Source: Pseudoduganella flava
GTDB taxonomy: Bacteria > Pseudomonadota > Gammaproteobacteria > Burkholderiales > Burkholderiaceae_D
DNA length: 64,000 nucleotides
Assembly (NCBI RefSeq): GCF_007830495.1
Contig: NZ_VLKW01000013.1
Location: forward strand, 62,001 to 126,000
Direction: 5' to 3'
The notes under the pieces were generated by a model. The model saw only the letters and a program-made list of their open reading frames with translations. It had not been told where the DNA came from and did no database searches. Position numbers and translations under genes: made by a program. Positions 56,893 to 64,000 of the stretch are shown here, piece by piece (the first letter of the stretch is position 1; every line of letters begins with the position of its first letter).

Positions 56893-57813
56893 ATGAGCGA
56901 ACCCGTTTTCATTGCCGCAGGCGAGGCGCTGACGGACCTGATCGTGGCCGGCGATGCGCGCGCCACGTGGCTCAGCCGCACCGGCGGCTCGACGTGGAAC
57001 GTGGCGCGCGCGATGGCCCGGCTGGGCGTGCCGACCGCGTTTGCGGGGGCCATCAGCCGCGATGTGTTCGGCGACGCGCTGTGGCAGGCCTCCACCGACG
57101 CGCAGCTGGACCTGCGCTTCCTGCAGCGGCTGGACAAGTCGCCGCTGCTGGCGATCGTGCACCGGCTGGCGCCGCCCAGCTATTTCTTTGTCGGCGACGA
57201 CAGCGCCGACCTGCACTTCGATGCCGCTGCGCTGCCGGCCGGATGGCAGGACCACTGCCGCTGGATGCACTTCGGCGGCATCAGCCTGGCCCGGCAACCG
57301 CTGGCGGACAAGCTGGTGGCATTGGCGCGGCAGGCCAGGGAGGCCGGCATCCGCATCAGCTACGACCCGAACTGGCGCCTGCTGATGGACGAGCGCTACG
57401 ACCCGACCTTGCGGGCGATGACGGCGCTGGCGGACGTCGTGAAGGTATCCGACGAAGACCTGGCCGGCCTGTTCCGCACGACCGACATCGCCGCCGCATT
57501 CGTCACGCTGCGCAGCTGGAACCCGCACGCGCACTACCTGTACACGCAGGGCGAACTGGGCGCCTCGCTGCACCTGGGCGACGCCAGCTGGCACGTGCCG
57601 GCGCCGCGGGTGACGGTGGCCGACACGGTCGGCGCCGGGGATGCGAGCATCGCCGGCTTTGCCTTCAGCATGTTGCAGGCACCGGAGCGTGCGCCCGTGG
57701 AGCACCTGCGCCGCGCCGTCGCCGCCGGTGCCGCCGCCTGCCTGGGAGCGGGCGCGACGCCGCCCACGCTGGCGGACGTCGAGCGGCTCGTGCTGGAGGT
57801 GGCGCGCGCTTAG
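56893..57813 (+). CDS. PfkB family sugar kinase (probable fructokinase)
   Basis: 306 residues of the ribokinase fold. The N-terminal GGSTWNVARAMARLG sugar-binding glycines and the catalytic D250 in DTVGAGDASIAGF are intact. Paired with the isomerase it would phosphorylate fructose to fructose-6-phosphate, completing mannose entry to glycolysis without a mannokinase or phosphomannose isomerase. The specificity is inferred from context. Confidence 0.88.
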   Translation: MSEPVFIAAGEALTDLIVAGDARATWLSRTGGSTWNVARAMARLGVPTAFAGAISRDVFGDALWQASTDAQLDLRFLQRLDKSPLLAIVHRLAPPSYFFVGDDSADLHFDAAALPAGWQDHCRWMHFGGISLARQPLADKLVALARQAREAGIRISYDPNWRLLMDERYDPTLRAMTALADVVKVSDEDLAGLFRTTDIAAAFVTLRSWNPHAHYLYTQGELGASLHLGDASWHVPAPRVTVADTVGAGDASIAGFAFSMLQAPERAPVEHLRRAVAAGAAACLGAGATPPTLADVERLVLEVARA

Positions 57814-57854
57814 CCTTATGATGGCGGGATTCACCCCTATTGGAGTCCCGCCCG

Positions 57855-59285
57855 ATGAAGCTTGCCGCGCTGCTTGCCCAGCCTTTTACCCAGCCTTTTA
57901 CCCAGCCTTCCGCCCTGCCCCTTGCCCTGCTCGTCCTTGCCGGCGCGGCGCACGCCGCCCAGCCGGTCGACGCCGCCCGCCTGTACCAGAACCATTGCGC
58001 GCAATGCCATGGCGTGAAGCTGGAAGGCGGCACGGGACCGAGCCTGGCGGACAACCAATGGCTGCACGGCCAACCGACGCCGGCGAACCTGGCCGGCATC
58101 ATCGCCAAGGGCGTGCCGGACAAGGGCATGCCGGGATGGTCGCAGGCACTGGACAAGACGCAGATCGCGGCGCTCGCGGACTACGTAGCCGCGGGCGGCA
58201 GCAAGAACGCCGCCGCGGTGAAGACCGCCGCGCCGGGCAAGGCGGACGACGGCCTGTCCCGCCTCACCTTGCCGAAGGGGTTCTCGATCGCCGTGTACGC
58301 GGACGGCGTCGCGACGGCACGCTCGCTGGCGGTATCGGGCAGCGGCATCGTCTACGTGGGCTCGCGCAAGGCCGGCAAGGTGTATGCGGTGGTCGACACG
58401 GACGGCGACAAGAAGGCCGACAAGGTCGTCACCGTGGCCGAGGGCCTGGACAGTCCGATCGGCGTGACGTTGCTGAACGGCGCGCTGTACGTGGCGGAGG
58501 TCGGCCGCGTGATCCGCTTCGATGCGATCGACAGGACCTATGCGAACAAGCCGGCCTACAAGGTCGTCAAGGGCGACCTGCCGAACGATCGCTGGCATGG
58601 CGAGAAGGTGATCAAGGCGGGGCCGGACGGCAAACTGTACATCCCCGTCGGCTCGCCCTGCAACGTCTGCGACAAGAACGACGAAGTCTATTCGAAGATC
58701 TGGCGCATGAACCCGGACGGCTCCGGCTGGGAGATGGTGGCGAACGGCATCCGCAACACGGTCGGTTTCGCGTGGCACCCGGTGACGAAGGAACTATGGT
58801 TCACCGATAACGGCCGTGACGAGATGGGCGACAACGTGCCCTCGTGCGAGTTGAACGTGGCGCCGAAGCCGGGCATGCATTTCGGCTTCCCGTACTGCCA
58901 CGGCGGCGTCGTGCCCGATCCGAAGTTCGGCAACGGCAGGAGCTGCGCCGAGTTCACGCCGCCGGTCGCCAAGCTGGGCCCGCACGTGGCGCCGCTCGGC
59001 CTCGCGTTCTACACGGGCACGCAATTCCCGGCGCAATACCGCAACCAGGTGTTCGTGGCCGAACACGGCTCGTGGAACCGCACGCAGAAGATCGGCTACA
59101 AGGTCAGCCTCGTGACGCTGCAGGGCAACCAGGAAGTCACGACGACGACCTTCATCGACGGGTTCCTGCAGGGCGAGGACGTCAGCGGCCGCCCAGTCGA
59201 CATCGCCGTGATGGCGGACGGTTCGATGCTGATTTCCGATGATCATGCAGGCAAGATTTACCGGGTGACCTACACCGGGAAATAA
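57855..59285 (+). CDS. secreted cytochrome c / sorbosone-dehydrogenase-like beta-propeller fusion
   Basis: 476 residues. A signal peptide with an unusual QPFTQPFTQPS stretch (12-bp DNA repeats at 57877-57912) precedes a cytochrome c domain (about 38-115: CAQCH with C48, C51, H52; M92 in KGMPGW as sixth ligand). The rest is a beta-propeller of the soluble PQQ glucose/sorbosone dehydrogenase type (GSPCNVCDKN, NGIRNTVGFAWHP, VFVAEHGSWNR). It probably oxidises a sugar or alcohol in the periplasm and passes electrons to its own haem. The ATG at 57855 follows GGAG; 41 bp after the kinase. Confidence 0.88.
   Translation: MKLAALLAQPFTQPFTQPSALPLALLVLAGAAHAAQPVDAARLYQNHCAQCHGVKLEGGTGPSLADNQWLHGQPTPANLAGIIAKGVPDKGMPGWSQALDKTQIAALADYVAAGGSKNAAAVKTAAPGKADDGLSRLTLPKGFSIAVYADGVATARSLAVSGSGIVYVGSRKAGKVYAVVDTDGDKKADKVVTVAEGLDSPIGVTLLNGALYVAEVGRVIRFDAIDRTYANKPAYKVVKGDLPNDRWHGEKVIKAGPDGKLYIPVGSPCNVCDKNDEVYSKIWRMNPDGSGWEMVANGIRNTVGFAWHPVTKELWFTDNGRDEMGDNVPSCELNVAPKPGMHFGFPYCHGGVVPDPKFGNGRSCAEFTPPVAKLGPHVAPLGLAFYTGTQFPAQYRNQVFVAEHGSWNRTQKIGYKVSLVTLQGNQEVTTTTFIDGFLQGEDVSGRPVDIAVMADGSMLISDDHAGKIYRVTYTGK
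57877..57912 (+). repeat. 12-bp tandem repeat inside a signal-peptide coding region
   Basis: CCCAGCCTTTTA twice (57877-57888, 57889-57900) followed by CCCAGCCTTCCG. It duplicates QPFT in the signal peptide of the cytochrome/dehydrogenase protein and keeps the frame. Confidence 0.75.
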
Positions 59286-59534
59286 GTACAACGGCCATTG
59301 TTCGGACGCAACGACCTCGTGACATATTATTGCGTCGCGTCAATGGCCATGCTACGCTTGGGGTATTCGCTCTGGATGAGGCGGCCCTAACTGCTTGCCC
59401 GCCTCCCTGCCCCGATCCGTTCGGCACTCCGGAAGCAACCGCGCCACAGCCCTGCGCACAGGCCTCGCCATGTCGATCCGACATCGCGATATCACAGTGC
59501 CAGGGCCCGCGGCCCTGCTTACTTCGGAAGAATC

Positions 59535-61148
59535 ATGCTGAATCGTCTCACGATACGTACCCGCCTCATCGCCACGATGGCCGTCCTTGGCCTGTTGATC
59601 GCCGTCACCGGCGCGATGGGCATCTACGGCATCCGCTCGGTCAACGCGGCCCTCGAACAAACCTACAGTAACCAATTGGCGTCGTCGATGGCGATCGCCG
59701 AATCGAAGAACACGGTGAGCCGGGCACGCCTGGTACAGGACCGCGCCATCCTCCATCCGGATTCGCCGGAAATCCCGGCGCTGCTCAAGCGCGCCGACGA
59801 CTTCATCGCGAAATCCGATACGGCCTGGAACCGCTACCTCGCCCTGCCACAGGATGCCGAGGAGAAGCGCCTGTCCGACGATGTGGCAGTCGCCCGCAAG
59901 GCATTCATCGAACAGGGGTTGAACGCGATGGCGCAGGCGCTGCGCGCGGGCGACGCGGCACGCATCGAGCAGCTGGCGATGAAGGATATGCAAAAGCTGT
60001 ATTCCGCGTTCAGCGACGCGTCGGACAAACTGGACAAGTACCAGATGGAGCAGGCCGAGGAGAACTTCGCGGCCAGCCAGAAGCTGTACGGCACGCTGCT
60101 GACGCTGTCGATCGGCGCGATCGTCGCGGGCCTCGTGCTGATCGTCGCAGCGAGCATCGTGCTGATGCGCGCGATCATGCAGCCGCTGCGCGAAGCGCTG
60201 CGCCAGTTCGATGCGATGGCTGCCGGCGACCTGTCGCAACCGGTCGACACCAGCCGCCACGACGAAATGGGCACGCTGATGAAGGGCCTCGCCACGATGC
60301 AGCAGCAGCTGGCCGCCACTGTGCGTACCGTGCGCGAAGGCAGCGGCTCGATCGCGCTGGCCAGCAACGAGATCGCCGACGGTAACCTGGACCTGTCGCG
60401 CCGCACCGAGCAGCAGGCCGCCAGCCTGGAAGAGACGGCGTCGTCGCTGGAAGAACTGACCGCCACCGTGCGCCAGAACGCGGACAACGCGCGCCAGGCG
60501 AACACCATGGCCTTGACGGCGTCGGACGTGGCGCAACAGGGCGGCAAGATCGTCGCGCAGGTGGTCGACACGATGGGCGCGATCAGCGCGTCGTCGAAGC
60601 AGATCGTGGACATCATCTCCGTCATCGACGGCATCGCATTCCAGACCAACATCCTCGCATTGAACGCGGCCGTCGAGGCAGCGCGCGCCGGTGAACAGGG
60701 CCGTGGTTTCGCCGTCGTCGCGAGCGAAGTGCGCACCTTGGCGCAGCGTTCAGCCGCCGCCGCGAAGGAAATCAAGGAACTGATCGACAACTCGGTGGCC
60801 AACGTCGACGCGGGGTCCGCGCTGGTGGGCAACGCCGGCACGACGATGACGGAAATCGTCACGAGCATCGCCCGCGTGGCGGACATCATGACGGAGATTA
60901 CGTCGGCCACGAACGAGCAAAGCTCGGGCATCGACCTGATCAACCAGGCCGTCACGCAGATGGACCAGGTGACGCAGCAGAACGCCGCGCTGGTCGAAGA
61001 AGCCGCGGCGGCCGCCGGCGCGCTGCAGGAACAGGCCGCGACGCTGGAGCAGACCGTCAGCGTGTTCCGGCTGGAGCAGCAAGCAGCCCCCCACGCATCC
61101 CGCACCCCGCTGCGCAGCCAGCCGGCATCCCGTTTGGCCCTGCAATAA
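59535..61148 (+). CDS. methyl-accepting chemotaxis protein
   Basis: 537 residues: helix 1 at about 11-33, a periplasmic four-helix-bundle (Tar-like) sensor (about 35-185), helix 2 at about 187-210, HAMP (about 211-265), and the signalling domain with the hairpin tip [20 protein letters not shown] and [18 protein letters not shown]. There is no C-terminal CheR-binding pentapeptide. It signals to CheA/CheW encoded elsewhere. The ligand is unknown; adjacency to sugar genes is suggestive only. The 59286-59534 gap upstream shows no gene. Confidence 0.94.
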   Translation: MLNRLTIRTRLIATMAVLGLLIAVTGAMGIYGIRSVNAALEQTYSNQLASSMAIAESKNTVSRARLVQDRAILHPDSPEIPALLKRADDFIAKSDTAWNRYLALPQDAEEKRLSDDVAVARKAFIEQGLNAMAQALRAGDAARIEQLAMKDMQKLYSAFSDASDKLDKYQMEQAEENFAASQKLYGTLLTLSIGAIVAGLVLIVAASIVLMRAIMQPLREALRQFDAMAAGDLSQPVDTSRHDEMGTLMKGLATMQQQLAATVRTVREGSGSIALASNEIADGNLDLSRRTEQQAASLEETASSLEELTATVRQNADNARQANTMALTASDVAQQGGKIVAQVVDTMGAISASSKQIVDIISVIDGIAFQTNILALNAAVEAARAGEQGRGFAVVASEVRTLAQRSAAAAKEIKELIDNSVANVDAGSALVGNAGTTMTEIVTSIARVADIMTEITSATNEQSSGIDLINQAVTQMDQVTQQNAALVEEAAAAAGALQEQAATLEQTVSVFRLEQQAAPHASRTPLRSQPASRLALQ

Positions 61149-61160
61149 GTTGCTCAAAAC

Positions 61161-61213
61161 GGGGGACTGTCCCTCGAATCAGGAAATATTTCCAAATTCG
61201 AGGGACAGTCCCC
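61161..61213. repeat. REPIN-like element R5
   Basis: GGGGGACTGTCCCTCGAA and TTCGAGGGACAGTCCCC in inverted orientation around TCAGGAAATATTTCCAAA, immediately after the chemotaxis gene. Confidence 0.9.
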
Positions 61214-61302
61214 AAACCAAAAACCACACTTTTGTCGCGACGGCGCGTCACTTTGGTGGAATGCGCGTGCGCCTGCCCTGCTGATTGCGTTTTCAACTGA
61301 TT

Positions 61303-61354
61303 GGGGACTGTCCCTCGATTCAGGAAATATTTCCTGGATCGAGGGACAGTCCCC
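61303..61354. repeat. REPIN-like element R6
   Basis: GGGGACTGTCCCTCGATTC and GGATCGAGGGACAGTCCCC inverted around AGGAAATATTTCCT. It lies 89 bp from R5. The DNA between them contains nothing I can name. Confidence 0.9.
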
Positions 61355-61391
61355 AAATTTTGGCAACGCTTTTTGTTGCGCGTTTGCGTCG

Positions 61392-62435
61392 TTATGGCTT
61401 GGTGGCGGCCGGGGTGCCGCAGCTGTAGCAGAAGCGCGTGAAGGCGTTCTTGCGGGCGTTGCAGGCGGTGCAGTGGTTGAACAGGCCGATGCCGCAGTGC
61501 GGGCAGAAGTCCATCTTCGGGTCCTTCAGGTCCACCTGCCGCTCGCAGCCGGGGCACACGCCCTTGCCCATCCGCGCCAGCGCCGTGTCGTAGCCCAGGT
61601 TCTCGCGGCGCTCCGTGTCCGGCAGCGCTTCGGCGGCTTTCTGCCGTTCCAGGTAGCGCTGCAGCCCGAGGATCGCTTGCCGTCCCACCACCACCGTCAA
61701 CAGGATGCCCACCACGTAGCGCACGTAGCCGCCGTAGCTGGGCAGGTAGGGCACCAGTTCGACGAAGAACGCGAACAGCGCGAAGAAGATGAAGCCCCAG
61801 ACGAATGGCCACCACGTGCTCTTGCGATGCGTCTTCCACAGCCAGCCGGCGACCAGCAGCAACGGCAGCGTCAATGCCAGGCGGTAGCCGAACACGCGTA
61901 GTTCGCGCAGCTGCATCGCCCTGATGTAGCGGCCCTGCGCCTCGCTCTCCAGCGCCAGGATGCGCGCACTGGCACGGTCGCGGGCCTGCGTCGCATCCAG
62001 TTGCCGCTGTTCCTGCGCCTGCACGGCCGCCAGCGCCTTGCGCTCCTCGGCCTTCAGCGCATCGAGCTGGCGCGTGCGGGCGATCAGTTCAGGGTCCTGC
62101 TCCGGGCGCATCGTCGCCTGGCGGGTAGCGAGCCAGTTGTCGAACGTCTCGCGCGCCGTGCGGCTGTTCGCCTCGGCCACCTTGTGCTTCTGGCGCGCCT
62201 GATCGAGCGCCGCCTGGGCTTCCTCGCGCGTGCCTTCCGCCTCCTTCAGCGCCAGCTCGGCCGCGCCGTACTGCTGGCGGTCCGTGAACTGCTGCAGCTG
62301 CAGCGGGGCTTCGACGAGGTTCAGGTTGTCGACGACCTTGCCGCCCAGCCCGATCAGGAAGCCGGCGAACAGCAGCGCGACGAGCCACAGGCCGCGCTGG
62401 AACCATTTTTCGGAGAGGCGGAGGGCTTTGCTCAT
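61392..62435 (-). CDS. zinc-ribbon membrane protein with coiled coil
   Basis: 347 residues: transmembrane helix at about 15-33, a long predicted coiled coil (about 45-165, AEGTREEAQAALDQARQKHK and similar), two or three further helices (about 178-250) and a C-terminal double zinc ribbon with CPGC, CPHC, CTAC and CYSC pairs (about 292-340). Function unknown; such proteins often anchor or sense at the membrane. Its ATG overlaps the stop of the NadR-like gene (62432-62435), so it is translated with it. Confidence 0.82.
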   Translation of the reverse strand: MSKALRLSEKWFQRGLWLVALLFAGFLIGLGGKVVDNLNLVEAPLQLQQFTDRQQYGAAELALKEAEGTREEAQAALDQARQKHKVAEANSRTARETFDNWLATRQATMRPEQDPELIARTRQLDALKAEERKALAAVQAQEQRQLDATQARDRASARILALESEAQGRYIRAMQLRELRVFGYRLALTLPLLLVAGWLWKTHRKSTWWPFVWGFIFFALFAFFVELVPYLPSYGGYVRYVVGILLTVVVGRQAILGLQRYLERQKAAEALPDTERRENLGYDTALARMGKGVCPGCERQVDLKDPKMDFCPHCGIGLFNHCTACNARKNAFTRFCYSCGTPAATKP

Positions 62436-63484
62436 GGTTGCTCCTTGAGGTAGGGAGGAAGGCCCAGCGCCTCGCGCGCGCGATCAACGCGCTGCGGCAA
62501 CGCGCCTTCCAGGATGACATAAGGGATATGGCGCTCGGCCAGCGCGCGTTCGTACCACGCATGCTGCTTCAGCCGGAACGGGGGTTCGCGCCGCGTGCCG
62601 TCCTGCACGAACGGGAAGTCCGGCGCGCACAGGAAGACCGCGTCATAAGGGCGTTCCGCAAGCCGGACGAGTTCGGGGTCCGCGCGGCCGAACAGGTCGA
62701 GGCTGTAGAACAGCGTCGTCAATGGCGACGTGTCGCAACTGAGCCAGGCACACCCGTCGGCAGCAAGGCGCTCCTCGGCGTCGACCTGGCGGCGCGCGAT
62801 GTGCAGCATGTCGTCGTATACCAGCCGGCCGTCGCACTGCTCCCACCACGTGCGGCCGAACTCCGGCACCCACGCGCTGCCGAGCGCACCTGCCAGCGCC
62901 TCGGCCATCGTCGACTTGCCGCTCGACTCGCCGCCGAGGAAGCACGCGCGCCGCACGAAGTCCGCATACACCACCGGTGCCAGCTGCGCGCGGTGGCGAT
63001 GCACGTCGGCGCGCACCGCCGTCCCCGACACCGGCACCGCGCTGCGCGCGCGGTCCACGCAGACGTGGCGCACCGGATGGCCGAAGCAGCGCGCCAGCGT
63101 GGCGGCGAAGCCGTCGCCGTAATCCTCGCTGGTGAAGACGGCGTCCACGGTGCGTCCCAGCAGCGCGGTGCACAGCCATGCGACAAAAGTGCGATGCACG
63201 TCGTCCGGCGCGTCGTTGCCGGGCAGCCGGCGCAGCGGCAGGCTGCGCGCTGCGCACTGCTCCGCGAGGCGCGCGTCGTCCAGCACCAGCACGGTCGCCG
63301 CGGGGAACCGGCTGCGCAGCCAGCGTTCGCGCCGCGCCGGCGCGCAGCCGTCGAACTCGGGCTTCGTATAGCTGATCACAATCAGCTCGGCGCATTGCCG
63401 TGCCGCGTGGCCGATCACGAGCTCGTGCCCCAGGTGCAGCGGGCAGAACTTGCCCACCACGAGGCCGGTTCGAAACGCCGGCAT
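62432..63484 (-). CDS. NadR-like bifunctional NMN adenylyltransferase / ribosylnicotinamide kinase
   Basis: 350 residues. The N-terminal nucleotidyltransferase has GKFCPLHLGHELVI (HxGH-type) and the PVSGTAVRAD motif; the C-terminal P-loop kinase has LGGESSGKST followed by VPEFGRTWWE and CDTSPLTTLFYS. This is the NadR core without the N-terminal helix-turn-helix repressor domain found in enterobacteria. It would make NAD from NMN and phosphorylate nicotinamide riboside. Its ATG overlaps the ligase-like gene by one base (TGATG). Confidence 0.87.
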   Translation of the reverse strand: MPAFRTGLVVGKFCPLHLGHELVIGHAARQCAELIVISYTKPEFDGCAPARRERWLRSRFPAATVLVLDDARLAEQCAARSLPLRRLPGNDAPDDVHRTFVAWLCTALLGRTVDAVFTSEDYGDGFAATLARCFGHPVRHVCVDRARSAVPVSGTAVRADVHRHRAQLAPVVYADFVRRACFLGGESSGKSTMAEALAGALGSAWVPEFGRTWWEQCDGRLVYDDMLHIARRQVDAEERLAADGCAWLSCDTSPLTTLFYSLDLFGRADPELVRLAERPYDAVFLCAPDFPFVQDGTRREPPFRLKQHAWYERALAERHIPYVILEGALPQRVDRAREALGLPPYLKEQP

Positions 63485-64000
63485 CACCCGAGCGCCTCCG
63501 CCAGGTCGGACGTGTATTGCACCACCTTGTCTTCCTCCTTCAGCAATGCGACGCGCAGCGGCACGGGACCGAGCAGCGCTTGCAATGCGGTGCGCGCTGC
63601 CTGCGACCACGGCTGGCCGTGCGCATCGAGCCGTACCGTCACGGCGCCATCGCGGGCCTGGTGGACGGCGAAGTGCGCCAGGGGCAGCGCCTGCAGCGCA
63701 TGCGTCACATCGATATTGTTCACCCAGCTGCCGTCGGCGCACCGGTAGCGCACCGGCGCGCGGCCGGACAATGCCCGCAGCACCGGCCCATCCGGCGTAT
63801 CGGCAAGCGCCGCGTAATCGCCGGTGCGGTAGCGCAGCAACGGCAGGCAGGTATTGAATCCGCCGGTGACGACGACCTCGCCGCGCGCGCCCGGCGCCAC
63901 CGGCCTGCCGGCACCGTCCAGGATCTCGACGTAAAGCTCCGGCTGCAGCAGCAGGTGGCCGTCGCACCGCTCGTCATGCACGGCCACCGGTCCCACCTCG
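63484..64000 (-). CDS. PaaK-like adenylate-forming ligase (5' end outside window)
   Basis: Only the C-terminal 171 residues are visible. EVGPVAVHDER is the end of the AMP-binding E/T-rich motif, and GEVVVTGGFNTCLPLLRYRTGDYA contains the conserved RTGD of phenylacetate-CoA ligase / coenzyme F390 synthetase-like enzymes; a small C-terminal domain follows. It would activate a carboxylate with ATP. The substrate is unknown. Translational coupling to the NadR-like gene is unusual and suggests a shared pathway. Confidence 0.8.
   Translation of the reverse strand, partial: EVGPVAVHDERCDGHLLLQPELYVEILDGAGRPVAPGARGEVVVTGGFNTCLPLLRYRTGDYAALADTPDGPVLRALSGRAPVRYRCADGSWVNNIDVTHALQALPLAHFAVHQARDGAVTVRLDAHGQPWSQAARTALQALLGPVPLRVALLKEEDKVVQYTSDLAEALG

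Overview
The window reads as chromosomal DNA of a high-GC betaproteobacterium, most likely Oxalobacteraceae (Massilia / Pseudoduganella / Duganella type). This rests on the tpiA-secG-tRNA-Leu-nuoA..N-DUF2818 gene order and on protein flavour; no 16S rRNA gene is present. Coding density is high, many genes are joined by 1-4 nt stop/start overlaps, and most long antisense frames are GC-driven shadows.

Layout. 1-9.7 kb: small housekeeping and signalling genes (membrane protein, MFS pump, DUF3820, cysteine-free glutaredoxin-like protein with a PPC-domain protein, KGG stress protein, EamA exporter, PAS-GGDEF-EAL phosphodiesterase coupled to an HDOD protein, LysR regulator divergent from a pirin). 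9.9-15.9 kb: ribA, then an apparent operon of secreted trypsin-like protease, FHA membrane protein, heme oxygenase and bacteriophytochrome kinase. 16.2-36 kb, all minus strand: tpiA, secG, tRNA-Leu(GAG), the complete 14-gene complex I set nuoA-N, DUF2818, a Nudix hydrolase, a secreted HExxH protein, ispD, ispF, a small unknown protein and a VOC protein. 36-38.9 kb: quinone oxidoreductase, Sel1-repeat protein and a DUF2807 protein.

39-57.8 kb is the standout region: a beta-mannan (probably acetylated galactoglucomannan) utilisation locus. A TonB-dependent receptor would import oligosaccharides. A minus-strand operon (sugar MFS, GH3, GH5 mannanase-like, GH27 alpha-galactosidase, GH2, SGNH esterase, CE2-like esterase) would de-acetylate and depolymerise them. 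A plus-strand AGE-family isomerase and PfkB kinase could convert mannose via fructose to fructose-6-phosphate. A LacI-family regulator sits between the arms. A 21-bp palindrome, GTTTAG-N9-YTAAAC, occurs before the receptor, the MFS operon and the lacI gene, each time 23-24 bp upstream of a TTGAYC-N17 promoter-like element. That constant geometry is the most interesting regulatory signal in the window.

A REP-associated tyrosine transposase (RAYT) gene lies inside this locus. It is flanked on both sides by GGGGACTGTCCCTCGA / GGAAATATTTCC palindromic repeats, and the same family recurs near 16 kb and 61 kb (six elements in all). A second interspersed palindromic family (GGGGTC..GACCCC) and a 42-bp duplicated hairpin are also present. 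57.8-64 kb: cytochrome c / sugar dehydrogenase fusion, chemotaxis receptor, and a coupled trio of PaaK-like ligase, NadR-like NMN adenylyltransferase/kinase and zinc-ribbon membrane protein, cut by the window end.
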